NCBI RefSeq assembly: GCF_036898095.1
Contig: NC_090765.1
Span: forward strand, 31,124,728 to 31,188,727
Source of the DNA: Palaemon carinicauda
Lineage: Eukaryota; Arthropoda; Malacostraca; Decapoda; Palaemonidae
Direction of reading: 5' to 3'
DNA length: 64,000 bases
The stretch's first letter is position 1; each line of letters begins with the position of its first letter. The position numbers and the translations under genes were made by a program. This document shows, piece after piece, positions 10,148 to 19,837 of the stretch. The notes under the pieces were generated by a model. It was not told where the DNA came from. It did not search any database and saw nothing but the letters and a program-made list of their open reading frames with translations.

Positions 10148-11046
10148 CTCAGATAGCTGACTTCCTTTTATACCTAAGGAAGGAAAGATCCCTTTCAGCT
10201 CCCACGATCAAGGGTTATAGGAGCATGTTGGCAGCAGTCTTCCGTCACAGAGGCTTAGATCTTTCCAACAACAAAGATCTACAGGACCTCCTTAAGTCTT
10301 TTGAGACCTCGAAGGAGCGTCGGTTGGCCACACCAGGTTGGAACTTAGACGTGGTACTAAGGTTCCTTATGTCAGCAAGGTTCGAACCACTTCAATCAGC
10401 CTCTTTAAAAGATCTCACTTTGAAAACTCTTTTCCTCGTCTGCTTAGCAACAGCTAAAAGAGTCAGTGAGATACACGCCTTCAGCAGGAACATTGGATTT
10501 ACATCTGAAACGGCTACATGTTCCTTACAGCTTGGTTTTTTAGCCAAAAACGAACTTCCTTCTCGTCCTTGGCCCAAATCGTTCGATATTCCAAGCCTTG
10601 CTAATTTGGTTGGAAATGAACAAGAAAGAGTACTATGCCCGGTAAGAGCTCTTAAGTACTATTTGAAACGGACTAAGCCATTACGTGGACAATCAGAAGC
10701 TTTATGGTGCGCCATTAAGAAACCTTCTTTACCAATGTCGAAGAATGCAGTTTCTTATTATATCAGACTTTTAATTCGAGAAGCTCATTCCCATCTGAAT
10801 AAGGAGGACCATGCTTTGCTGAAGGTAAGGACACATGAAGTTAGAGCTGTCGCAACTTCAGTGGCCTTCAAACAAAACAGATCTCTGCAGAGTGTAATGG
10901 ATGCAACCTATTGGAGAAGCAAGTCAGTGTTCGCATCATTTTACCTTAAAGATGTCCAGTCTCTTTACGAGAACTGCTACACCCTGGGACCATTCGTAGC
11001 AGCGAGTGCAGTAGTGGGTGAGGGCTCAACCACTACATTCCCCTAA
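9874..11046 (+). CDS. DIRS-A tyrosine recombinase
   Basis: A 390-residue product from the ATG at 9874. The frame is open upstream to 8398, but recombinase homology begins only at about 9960 (DCLQTIERLSRARGFSKEAA). The N-terminal SAM-like part includes STLKVYQSKWEVFRSWC and TIKGYRSMLAAVFRH. The catalytic part has Arg at 10459 (ATAKRVSE), His and Arg in HEVR (10834 and 10843), Trp at 10912 (TYWRS) and the nucleophile candidate Tyr at 10942 (FASFYLKDV), so the R-H-R-W-Y set is complete. It would insert the circular DNA copy into the genome in place of a DDE integrase. The 5' part overlaps the RT polyprotein in the -1 frame. No stop or frameshift is visible, and it is the best preserved gene of this element. 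Confidence 0.88.
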   Translation: MASRRSQNTSSKSGPSASAACKEGTPKPPRSSSDCLQTIERLSRARGFSKEAARAIARARRTSTLKVYQSKWEVFRSWCKANAVSSTSTSITQIADFLLYLRKERSLSAPTIKGYRSMLAAVFRHRGLDLSNNKDLQDLLKSFETSKERRLATPGWNLDVVLRFLMSARFEPLQSASLKDLTLKTLFLVCLATAKRVSEIHAFSRNIGFTSETATCSLQLGFLAKNELPSRPWPKSFDIPSLANLVGNEQERVLCPVRALKYYLKRTKPLRGQSEALWCAIKKPSLPMSKNAVSYYIRLLIREAHSHLNKEDHALLKVRTHEVRAVATSVAFKQNRSLQSVMDATYWRSKSVFASFYLKDVQSLYENCYTLGPFVAASAVVGEGSTTTFP

Positions 11047-11448
11047 TCCCATAACCTTTTTAATCTTTCTCTTGAAATGCTTTTTATTGTTGTTTTTGGG
11101 TTGTCCGGAAGGCTAAGAAGCCTTTCGCATCCTGGTTGATTTGGCGGGTGGTCAAATTCTTTCTTGAGAAGCGCCTAGATTAGAGGTTTTGATGAGGTCC
11201 TTTAGTATGGGTTGCAACCCTTCATACTTCAGCTCCTAGGAGTCGCTCAGCATCCTGTGAGGATCGCGAGGCTCAGTAAGGAAGACGTACTTAAAAAGGC
11301 AGAGTAATTGTTCAAGTCGACTTCCTTACCAGGTACTTATTAATTTTATGTTTGTTATTTTGAATAACTACTAAAATGAAATACGGAATACTTAGCTCTT
11401 AATGTTAACATATATGCTGGTCTCTACCCACCCCCCTGAGTGTGAATC

Positions 11449-11545
11449 AGCTATATGATCACCGGGTAAGTTTAATATTGAAAAATGTTATTTTCATTAG
11501 TAAAATAAATTTTTGAATATACTTACCCGGTGATCATAAATTAAA
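11449..11545 (+). repeat. Internal complementary region of DIRS-A
   Basis: The left half (CAGCTATATGATCACCGGGT ... TTAATATTGAAAA) is the reverse complement of the left extremity of the element (about 5257-5292). The right half, from ATGTTATTTTCATTAG to CTTACCCGGTGATCATA, is the reverse complement of the right extremity (about 11730-11787). The two meet over a short run of A. This is the standard DIRS arrangement, thought to template the joining of the ends during circle formation. It contains an AATAAA that could serve as a polyadenylation signal. Confidence 0.9.
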
Positions 11546-11586
11546 GGACCCACCCTTCCTCCCCAATAGAGACCCAGTGGACCGAG

Positions 11587-11746
11587 GAGAAAATTGGTTC
11601 TGTGTTGACATCGAGTACTTGAGTACCTGCTCGACAGATGGCGCTGTTGATGTACACCCCCACCTGTATAGCGATCGCTGGCGTATTCCGCCCGTAGGTT
11701 TTTCTGTCGGGCAGCAGAGCTGACAGCTATATGATCACCGGGTAAG
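11587..11746 (-). repeat. Right inverted terminal repeat of DIRS-A
   Basis: Reverse complement of 5270-5429 with one visible mismatch (AGCTGTC against AGCTGAC). It ends ACCGGGTAAG. The element continues for about 40 bases to 11787, a stretch matched only by the ICR. Confidence 0.95.
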
Positions 11747-11811
11747 TATATTCAAAAATTTATTTTACTAATGAAAATAACATTTTTCCATTGAAATTTT
11801 TTAATACCCAA

Positions 11812-11846
11812 GGATTCATTTGCCATAAGAGTAACACTATTTTTAA
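11812..11846 (+). repeat. Short repeat flanking DIRS-A, right copy
   Basis: Shares GCCATAAGAGTAACACTAT and the following T/A-rich bases with 5178-5215. Same orientation, so not part of the inverted repeats. Confidence 0.6.
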
Positions 11847-12185
11847 TTCAGAATTTGTTTCACATGTCGTAGTTAAAACTCCTCATAGTAATAGAAAAAT
11901 TTTATCACTGTTGAGAAAATAAATCTTATAGCCAATTACATTTCCTGTGTGCTGATTTATAGTTTTACATATTTTGCTAAAACTTTATCTGCCTTAATAA
12001 TAAAGGAAGGCTAAAATGACAGAAAATTGCTGGACCTAAAGTACATCGTATGGGACTTAAAGGAGTAAAGATCCATGGCTGTAGAATGTATGTATTAATG
12101 GACCCAAAGGGTTAAATTCTTAAATTTCCCTCTTGAATAGCACGTGACAGGATGTTGAAGCATTAACGGCACATAAGTCTTGTCT
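11847..12185. other. No gene recognised
   Basis: AT-rich sequence between DIRS-A and the 42-bp minisatellite. GACCCAAAGGGTTAA at 12099-12113 resembles the end of a TTAA-targeting MITE, but no partner end was found. Confidence 0.4.
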
Positions 12186-12957
12186 GAAATTCAGATCTTA
12201 GCCAAAGAATCAAATTAGTGTATCCAACAAAGACATATCTTAGCCAAAGAATCAAATTAGTGTATCCAACAAAGACATATCTTAGCCAAAGAATCAAATT
12301 AGTGTATCCAACAAAGACATATCTTAGCCAAAGAATCAAATTAGTGTATCCAACAAAGACATATCTTAGCCAAAGAATCAAATTAGTGTATCCAACAAAG
12401 ACATATCTTAGCCAAAGAATCAAATTAGTGTATCCAACAAAGACATATCTTAGCCAAAGAATCAAATTAGTGTATCCAACAAAGACATATCTTAGCCAAA
12501 GAATCAAATTAGTGTATCCAACAAAGACATATCTTAGCCAAAGAATCAAATTAGTGTATCCAGCAAAGACATATCTTAGCCAAAGAATCAAATTAGTGTA
12601 TCCAACAAAGACATATCATAGCCAAAGAATCAAATTAGTGTATCCAACAAAGACATATCATAGCCAAAGAATCAAAATAGTGTATCCAACAAAGACATAT
12701 CATAGCCAAAGAATCAAAATAGTGTATCCAACAAAGACATATCATAGCCAAAGAATCAAATTAGTGTATCCAACAAAGACATATCATAGCCAAAGAATCA
12801 AAATAGTGTATCCAACAAAGACATATCATAGCCAAAGAATCAAATTAGTGTATCCAACAAAGACATATCATAGCCAAAGAATCAAATTAGTGTATCCAAC
12901 AAAGACATATCTTAGCCAAAGAATCAAATTAGTGTATCCAACAAAGACATCAATGGC
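12186..12957 (+). repeat. 42-bp minisatellite, about 18 copies
   Basis: Head-to-tail units containing CTTAGCCAAAGAATCAAATT and GTGTATCCAACAAAGACATA. Because 42 is a multiple of three, both strands give long repetitive frames (on + the unit translates YPTKTYLSQRIKLV). About nine early units and the last have TCTTAGCC. The eight or so between have TCATAGCC, some also with CAAAATAG. The variants are grouped, as expected if blocks of units were duplicated. No sign that it is translated. Confidence 0.95.
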
Positions 12958-14751
12958 ATAATGTTTGTAAACTCCCTGTGGGCAAACAGTGTTTGTGGAT
13001 TATCAATCCATGTATACTGACTTAGTCTGTAGAGAAATAACATTGCCAACTCCTACATGCATGATACTGAAGATGTAGGTATGTACCTGTTATGATTTTT
13101 ACATGTAAACATAAACACACAATGATATTTAGGGAATTTTATTGAAATTGTGGACAAAATTAAGTCACAGCCTTAATATTTTAGAATCAATAATTAAAAA
13201 TTGATGCAGGTAATAAGCTACAGACAGAATACTTACAACAAAGGGCTAACCATATTACCTAAACAACAAGAATTTGTGTGTATAAAACCAGAGATTCTCA
13301 GGTTGAATTAAACTGACAGAGCATTATTGCAAAATAAGTTACCAGAATGAAAAATGAATTTGAGATTCATCTTAAAATGGGTAAGATTTATCTGAATGTT
13401 AGAAACGAATGTGATATACAACACCTGAAAAATTACCATAGCCTAAAAAAAATAGTACACAATTAATATTGATACTATCCGTAAAACATCTGACATGTTT
13501 TCACAGCCCTTAATATCAAACATTAAGTAATACAAAAGTCACTACAAACTTTAAAGAGGTGTGACTTACAAGTCCGTGAAATGAAGTAAGGTATGTTTAA
13601 TTATTGATGGGTGTTGTATTTCATTATTTTTTTTTATCCAATGCAAACCAATTACTTATGCAACAGTGATTCACCTCCCAACTGTACAAGAAAGTGAATC
13701 TCAAACCAAAAGTGAACCTGGGGTCTTTAAGTACACATTGAGTGCTGCATAACCAGCCAGTTCTTCATAGTAGAGAAGGTGTTTGCAAATTTTTATGTTC
13801 ATGAATTCAAGCTATTAATATGAAGAGTTTGTATTAAAAGAAAAGCTTTCAGTATAAATGATAGGTTTGTATAGGAAAGAATTAATCAGTTTTATTTTAT
13901 AAGTTGTATTTAATTTATATCTTTTATTGTTACAGATTGAAAAGACTTGCCTGTTGTACAGACTATTTTATTTTGTTCCAGAATATCAAGAGAGTGCCAA
14001 CATTATGGAAAAGTTTGACATCTCGCACAGTGAACATAGGGGGATTAACAGCAATGATATTCATGCTGCAGAGGACTGCATTGTTGCCTGAAGCAATGAA
14101 CACTGAACATTCACAAATGGAAGTGAAAGAAGAATCTTGACGTACTGGAAGTTTTAGGGGTTCAGTTAGGATTTTTATGTTGAAAAAAAGGCAATACTAA
14201 ATTTCTTTTGAAACTGAAGATTTTCATTCCTAAAAATTACCTCTTTCAATGTACAGTCATGCCTCAAGTTAAGTATTGGTTATCAACCTTTAACACTAAC
14301 CATTTGAAAAACCTAAAATACCCCCATAAAGAATAACATATTTGATAATACACAAGTCTAGATAATTCAACTATTTTCTCCATTAAATTTATACATTTTA
14401 AATTGTAAACAATGTAAGAAAAAAATTCGAAAGTATGTTGTACATCATCTGTCAAAACTTGGGGAAAAATGAAAGTTGAAAACGGCATAGGTACTAATAA
14501 ATGATTTAAAATGAGATATAACTGTACCACAGTGTTCTTAACCAGTTTGGTAGTTGTTAGTTTAAAAGCTAAGATTCATATGCAGTAATCCTTAAAGTCC
14601 ATTGGACATAATACATTTATTTGGCAAAAAGTACCATAATAATAAATTAAAGAAAACTAAAAGGCAGATAAGAAGATACAGGTAAATCTGAAGTGAGAAT
14701 TTTTTTTAATAAATTAATAGAAGTTAGGAAAGTTTTGGTAAAATTTAAAGT
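12958..14751. other. No gene recognised
   Basis: AT-rich sequence. The only coding hint is a possible terminal exon at 13982-14140, listed separately. A reverse-strand frame at 14264-14530 has no recognisable similarity. Confidence 0.4.
13982..14140 (+). other. Possible terminal exon, unrecognised
   Basis: A T-rich tract ending TTTTGTTCCAG (to 13981) looks like a 3' splice acceptor. It is followed by 52 open codons (starting IKRVPTLWKSLTSRTVN) up to a TGA at 14138-14140, ending in an acidic tail (QMEVKEES). The stretch is less AT-rich than its surroundings. I recognise no domain, and a chance frame or a decayed transposon fragment is equally possible. Confidence 0.2.
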
Positions 14752-14975
14752 TGCGGGTTTTAGGTCTCCACTCAGACGATCTACATCATTCTGCTCGGGC
14801 GACCATAAGCCAGCAGGGACTATCACTAGCCCACTCTAACCCCGCCCCCCCCCAGGCGCCACCCTGGGGAGTACCCCCCGATAGAAGGTCTCACGATATC
14901 CACGTCCTGGTGGGGGACGCGAACTCAGGACCTCTGAAACAGAAGCCCACGACTCTACCAACCTAGCTATCCGGA
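14752..14975 (-). mobile_element. tRNA-derived SINE
   Basis: Read on the minus strand from 14975, the head is TAGCTAGGTTGGTAGAGTCG followed by a B box, GAGTTCGCGTCCC (14917-14929), spaced as in the 5' half and T arm of a tRNA. The body continues to about 14752 and is GC-rich with a run of G. No functional anticodon stem is formed, so this is a SINE and not a tRNA gene. RNA polymerase III transcription from the internal boxes is the known mode for this class. Confidence 0.75.
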
Positions 14976-15722
14976 GTATGGTAATGAAAGCTGGTATCAT
15001 AATGCAGTATAGTATGGTACCTAATGCTCATTACACATAATATAGTTCATTGATAGTGTCTCTTTTACTTTGTAAGCCAGAAGAGAAAGTCGGATTACAG
15101 AAGTTGTATCAATGCATGATTTGGCGAAAGTGTACGCTTTGAGAAGAGCTTTTACTTACAACGTACTTGTAATGTTAAGTCACTGTATGTTCGTTCATTA
15201 AAATTCTGATTCTTTTAATATACAGTATTCATATATGTTAAATACTGTACAGTATTTACAATACCATGTAGAGTAATTTATCTTTCTCATTTTCTTCTTT
15301 CATTTTTTATACTCTACTATTTTGAAAATTATTTTTGTTCCATTTCTGCTTTTCGTTTTTATTTTATTTTTTAAGTGTAACATTGGCACTTTTTTGAGCA
15401 TAGGCACTAAAAGTAATAAATTTCCCTGAAGAAATAAACACTACGGAAATATGAACCATACTATATGTTATAATAATAATGGTTCAAAACCGTGATTATA
15501 TTATCAGTGAGAGAAAAAATAGTACCACATTGTATTATCTTTTCTAAAAGACAACTCTGGAGGCAATTGACGTACATATTAACCCTCTGAGTGCCATTAG
15601 ACGTATTCTATGTCTAGATTTTACCATTTTTCTTTATTCTTTGGTACTCATATGAAAATGTTACAAAATATGTAAAATTATATACCAATGGAAAGCAAAT
15701 TTAATGACCCATAACTTTTATG
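14976..15722. other. No gene recognised
   Basis: AT-rich. At 15582 it contains TTAACCCTCTGAGTGCC, a sequence type often found at ends of TTAA-inserting elements, but no matching opposite end is visible. Confidence 0.4.
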
Positions 15723-15879
15723 CAGCCCCTTGTGGCTGCAGGGGCATTACAACAATTAGAATAGTCCCAACGTATCCCTGCGTATCGTAAGAAGCGACCA
15801 AACGGGACGGGACGAGGCGACTGAGAACCACCTTTCCTTTATCTCATTTTTTAAAGTTACTGCTTCCCGCACTCGTTTT

Positions 15880-16640
15880 GGGGTGTCTTAATGTGGGTGG
15901 ATGTAGTACGATAGAGAGTAAAAGATGTGAGATTGGAAATATGTTTAGGAATAGAAAGATCAATATATTGGGTTTTGTGTGAGACAAAGATAAAAGGGAA
16001 GGGTGAAGTGGTGTTTGGTGAAGTGACTGGTAGAGTATCTGGGATTGAAACGGGGAAGAGCAAGAGAGGGGCCGACTTTATTGCGAAGTGAGTGGATGAC
16101 AAGGAAAGCAGTGGAATGGAAGGAGATATCATCTAACTTAATGTGGGTAAGGTTAGGTTGGGGAGGGAATGTTGGGCTTTTGTTAGTGCGTATGGGCCAG
16201 GTTGTGAGAAAAGTGAAGAAGAGTGGAGTGAATTCTGAAATTAATTAATTAGGTGGGTAGAAGGAATTATGTAGTTGTCATAGGTGACTTAAATGCTGGA
16301 GTGGGTGCCGAAGAGGTAGAAGGTGTCATTGGTAAGTATGGCGTGAAAATGAGAGTAGTGAGAGACTGGTAGATATGTGTGTTGAGCAAGAGATGGTAAT
16401 AAATTTCCGTTTTTTCATTAAGAAAGATAACAAGACGTATACATGGGTAAGAGTGGCAAATGGAAGAGTGGTAGAAGGGCATTAATGGATTATGTGTTGA
16501 TAACTAGAAGAATGCTTGGAAGATTGAAAGACGTGAACGTGTTTAGGGGTATGGCTAACGGTATGTCTGATCATTTTTTGGTGGAAGGAAAATTTGTAGT
16601 AGCAAAAGAGTGGGATGATGCAAATGGGAGGTAGTGAAGG
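15880..16640 (+). pseudogene. LINE-B apurinic-like endonuclease region
   Basis: Recognisable in fragments across frames: ETKIKGKGEVVFGEVTGR (about 15983-16036), WVRLGWGG and AYGPGCEKSEEEW (about 16142-16230), VVIGDLNAGVGAEEVEG (about 16275-16325, the GDLNA motif of EEP-type endonucleases) and ALMDYVLITRRMLGRL ... GMSDHFLVEGK (about 16480-16593, carrying the catalytic SDH). The endonuclease nicks the target DNA to prime reverse transcription. Stops and indels make it a pseudogene. Confidence 0.75.
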
Positions 16641-18231
16641 TTAAAGAGTTGATAAAACCACAGGTAAAAAGTGAATATCAAGAAAGGTTGGAAATGGCTT
16701 ATGACAGTGAAAGTGAGAGAAACTGCTAATATAGAGGAGGAGTGGAAGTTGTTAAAAGAAAATTTTGTTGGGATTGCAAGTGATGTGTGTGGCTAGAGGA
16801 TTGTTGGAGGCAGCATGAAGAAGGGTAGTGAATGGTGGAATGAAGGAGTGAAGATAAAAGTGGAGGAGAAAAAGAGGGCATTTTAAGAATGGCTGCAGAG
16901 TAATAGTGTAGAGAAGTATGAAAGATATAGAGAGAAAATATGGAAGTAAAATGTAAGGTAGCTGAGGCAAAGAGGGCTGGGTCAAGGTTTGGGTCATTCA
17001 TATGTAGAGAATAAGAAGTTTTGGAAGGAAGTGAAGAGAGTAAGGAAAGGTGGTTTGAGAATTGAAGAGACAGTGAAAGGTGGAAATGGAAGGTTGTTAA
17101 AAGGAGAGGAGGCAAGGCAAAGGTGGGTGAAATATTTTGAAAGTTTACTAAATGTTGAGGATAATAGGGAGGCAGATATAATTGCTTTTTCATGTGTTGA
17201 GGTGCCAGTGATGGGAGATGAGAATGAGAGAGAGATTACAAGAGAGGAAATGAGGAGAGCACTAGATGAAACGAGAGTAGGAAAAGCACCTGGTATGGAT
17301 GGTGTGAGGACTGAGATGTTAAAGGAAGGGGGTATGACTGCACTTGAATGGTTGGTGAGATTGTTTAATATATGTTTTATGTTGTCAGTGGTACCAATAG
17401 ACTGGGTGTATGCGTGTATTGTACCATTATATAAAGGTAAGGGAGATGTGCATGAGTGTTGTAATTCAAGGGGTATTAGTTTGTTGAGTGTGGTTGGAAA
17501 AGTGTATGGTAGAGTACCAATTAGTAGGATTAAGAATAAAACAGAATGCAATCTTAGAAGTAAAGAGTGGTTTTAGAAGAAGTATGGGATGTATGAATCA
17601 AATTTTTACAGTTGGGCAGATATGCGAGAAATATGTAGCAAAAGGCAAGAAGGTGTATGTTGCGTTTATTGATTTGGAGAAAGCGTATGATAGAGTTGAT
17701 TTTGAAGCAATGTGGAATGTGATGAAATTATATGGAGTTGGTGGAAGGTTGCTGCAAGCAGAAGAGTTTCTACGAAGGTAGTAAAGCGTATGCTGCGATA
17801 GAAAATGAAGTGAGCAAGTGGTTTCTAGTGATAGTGGTGCTGAGACAGGGATGTTCAACTTGTTTGTTGATGGAGTGGAGAGAGGTGAATGCTCAAGTGC
17901 TTGGTCGAGGATTAAAACTGATAGATGAGAGTGATCATGAATGGGGGGTAAATCAGTTGTTGTTTGCGGATGATACTGTACTGGTTGCAGACTTGCAAGA
18001 GAAGCTTGGTCGATTAGTGACAGAGTTTGGAAGGGTATGTGAGAGAAAGAAGTTGAGAGTTAATGTGGGTAAGAGTAAGGTTATGAGATGCACGAGAAGA
18101 TAGGGTGGTGCAAGGTTGAATGTCATGTTGAATGGAGAGTTACTTGAGGAAGTAGATCAGTTTAAGTACTTGGGATCTGTTGTTGCAGCAAATGGTGGAG
18201 TTGAAGCAGATATACATCAGAGTTAATGAAG
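16641..18231 (+). pseudogene. LINE-B reverse transcriptase
   Basis: The palm and fingers can be followed through at least three frames: FWKEVKRVRKGGLRIEETVK (17020 onward), GKAPGMDGVRTEMLKEGG, CIVPLYKGKGD, NSRGISLLSVVGKVYGRV, GCMNQIFTVGQICEKY, VAFIDLEKAYDRVD (17660-17702), LRQGCS, and the catalytic FADD in NQLLFADDTVLVADLQEK (near 17955-18000), then KLRVNVGKSKVMRCTRR. These are the standard LINE RT motifs in order. Frameshifts near 17490 and 17760 and several stops abolish function. Confidence 0.85.
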
Positions 18232-18251
18232 GATGCAAAGTGTAGGGGGCA

Positions 18252-18731
18252 GTGAAGGGAGTGGTAAAGAATAGAGGGTTTGGTATGAATATAAAGAGAG
18301 TTTTGTATGAGAAAGTGATTGTACCAAGTGTGATGTATGGATCGAAGTTGTGGCGAACGAAAGTGATGGAGGGACAGAAATTGGATGGTTTTGAGATGAA
18401 ATACCTGAGGAGTATGGTTGATGTATCTCATTTAGATACGGTTAGGAACGAAGTAATGAGGATGAGAATGGGTGTAAGAAATGATTTAGCAGCTATAGTG
18501 GATATGAATGTGTTGTGGTGGTTTGGCCCTGTTGAGAGAATGGAAAGTGGCTGTTTGCTAAAGGTGACAAAGGCAAGAGTTGATGGGAGAAGTACAAGAG
18601 GAAGGCCAAGGTTTGGGTGGATGGATGGAGTGAAGAAAGCTCTGGGTGATAAGAGGATAGATGTGAGAGAGGCAAGAGAGTGTTCTAGAAATAGAAATGA
18701 ATGGCGAGCAATTGTGACGCAGTTCCAGTAG
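18252..18731 (+). pseudogene. LINE-B C-terminal region
   Basis: 159 open codons continuing the LINE protein: GFGMNIKRVLYEKVIVPSVM, a conserved thumb-like helix region (FEMKYLRSMVDVSHLDTVRN), WFGPVERM and GRPRFGWMDGVKKALGD, ending near EWRAIVTQF. It is the best preserved piece of this LINE. Its role is known only as the region downstream of RT in this LINE type. Confidence 0.75.
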
Positions 18732-18972
18732 GCCTGCTGCTTCCTCCGGTTGCCTTGGTGGCCGCTGAGGTAGCAGCAATAGGGTATATAGCGTGTGAAG
18801 CTTCATTTGTGGTGGATAATAGGGGAGGATGGACTGTGGCACCCTAGCAGTACTAGTCAAACTCGGCTGAATCCCTAATCAGGCGGGGATGAGCTGAGAG
18901 AGGAAAGGTCCCCTTTTGTTCCCTTGTTTTGATGTCGGCTATCCCCCCAAAATTGGGGGAAGTGCCTTGGTA

Positions 18973-19330
18973 AGTAGATAGATCAGTGTTTTTATCAAGT
19001 TTTATATTCAAATTATTGAACCTTTTCCTGACCAGTTTTTCATTGTTTTGTAACCTTTGTTTAGCAACATAATTTTTCCAAGGTAAAGCTACCTCATACC
19101 TATCATTAAATTTTACAGTTACAGAAAATTTACTCATTGCCAAAACTTAATGCCCTATCATTAGAAACAGCCTTTTTAGTACAAATACCCATAGATTCTA
19201 AATCACAAAAGTTATTCAAAGCAGATTCAGAAACATTATTGATACACAACAGTTGAGAATTTACTTATCAAAAAAATTCGTTACAAGAACCAGATAAAAA
19301 CCATCCAAATAAAGACTTGAGCAACTAAGT
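18973..19330 (-). pseudogene. BEL/Pao retrotransposon pol fragment
   Basis: On the minus strand the reading gives NNFCDLESMGICTKKAVSND (about 19220-19160), then, after a stop or shift near 19140, KFSVTVKFNDRYEVALPWKN (about 19135-19075) and LVRKRFNNLNIKLDKNTDLS. This is the signature of the region just before the RT core in BEL/Pao LTR retrotransposons: a FW-x-LE-x-(M/I)-GI box followed by RYEV-x-LPWK and a heptad-like helix. Only about 120 codons remain, and no LTRs were recognised. It is truncated by the LINE-B 3' end. Confidence 0.6.
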
Positions 19331-19507
19331 TTTCATATTGTACAAATCTATTAGGTAGCATGAACTTCCAATAAGCATATAAGCCTACTAAAATTTAAAT
19401 ATTGACATAAAGGCTATTCATATAATAGATTCATTATTACATGGCTCAGAGTATTAAGGAAGGGCCATAACAAAATTTGTACTGTACTGTATATTGAAGT
19501 ATTTAGT

Positions 19508-19584
<77 letters not shown>

Positions 19585-19837
19585 CTTTGCTATCTAAAGT
19601 TAGGTTGACTTTCATTCGATTAATGTATTTCGGCTATAATAAAATTATCTAAGTATAATGAGAATTAACAGATTTTTATATTAGATTTACAGAGTAAGTG
19701 GTGTAACATTTATGCAGAGAGAGAGTTATGCAGCTACGCATTGTGAGTGGTTGCCGGGTGTCTCTTCTCGTCTTCATGCAAGAAGTTGATGGATTTAGGC
19801 AGGGCTGGCTCTATTAGTAAGGGGAGGCTATAAAAGT
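19331..19837. other. No gene; contains (CT)n tract
   Basis: AT-rich sequence with a (CT)n microsatellite at 19511-19582. GTGAGTGGTTGCCGGGTGTC (19750-19769) lies in a less AT-rich patch just before the LINE-A copy, which begins near 19838. Confidence 0.4.
19511..19582 (+). repeat. (CT)n microsatellite
   Basis: About 36 CT units without interruption. Confidence 0.97.

Larger units (their letters stand above)
5257..11787 (+). mobile_element. DIRS-like retrotransposon, copy A
   Basis: An almost complete element of about 6.53 kb of the DIRS order (tyrosine-recombinase retrotransposons). It has inverted terminal repeats (5270-5429 and 11587-11746), an internal complementary region (11449-11545), a Gag-like region (5636-8088), an RT/RNase H/methyltransferase-like frame (about 8087-10147) and a tyrosine recombinase (to 11046). 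The ICR equals the reverse complement of the left extremity joined to that of the right extremity, which sets the outer boundaries at about 5257 and 11787. DIRS elements replicate through a circular DNA intermediate and integrate with their recombinase, leaving no target-site duplication; none is seen. Gag is frameshifted and RT has one in-frame stop (8600-8602), so the copy is probably not autonomous, though its recombinase is open. Confidence 0.92.
15723..18972 (+). mobile_element. APE-type LINE, family B, decayed
   Basis: A long non-LTR retrotransposon copy in + orientation. It has a G/C-rich 5' part (CCCTGCGTATCGTAAGAAGC near 15776), an endonuclease region (about 15880-16640), a reverse transcriptase (about 16640-18230), a C-terminal domain (to 18731) and a 3' UTR ending in a hairpin, CCCCCCAAAATTGGGGG (18943-18960), before GTGCCTTGGTA. 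The 5' region is probably incomplete. Many frame changes and stops show that it is dead. The 3' end abuts a BEL/Pao fragment at about 18973, which was therefore probably the insertion target. Confidence 0.85.

Noticed and set aside
9874..11046. Bacterial integrase or phage contamination
   Set aside because: The recombinase lies in a full DIRS structure with RT, ICR and terminal repeats; two sister families with the same structure are in the window.
12186..12957. CRISPR-like array
   Set aside because: Units are directly adjacent with no unique spacers, and the surrounding sequence is eukaryotic.
12218..12961. 247-codon frame of YPTKTYLSQRIKLV units (and 142 codons antisense)
   Set aside because: The unit is 42 bases, divisible by three; the same argument as for the 24-bp satellite.
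14880..14975. Functional tRNA gene on the minus strand
   Set aside because: A- and B-box-like sequences are present, but no proper anticodon stem-loop or acceptor stem forms, and a SINE body follows. The same holds for 21445-21554 and 38090-38165.
15582..15600. TTAACCCTCTGAGTGCC as a piggyBac-like terminus, paired with CCAAAGGGTTAA at 12102-12113
   Set aside because: The two ends lie 3.5 kb apart in the wrong relative orientation, with unrelated elements and no transposase between them; no closer partner is visible.
16994..17551. Antisense 185-codon frame over LINE-B
   Set aside because: The sense strand holds the ordered RT motifs; the antisense frame is a by-product of purine-rich coding sequence.
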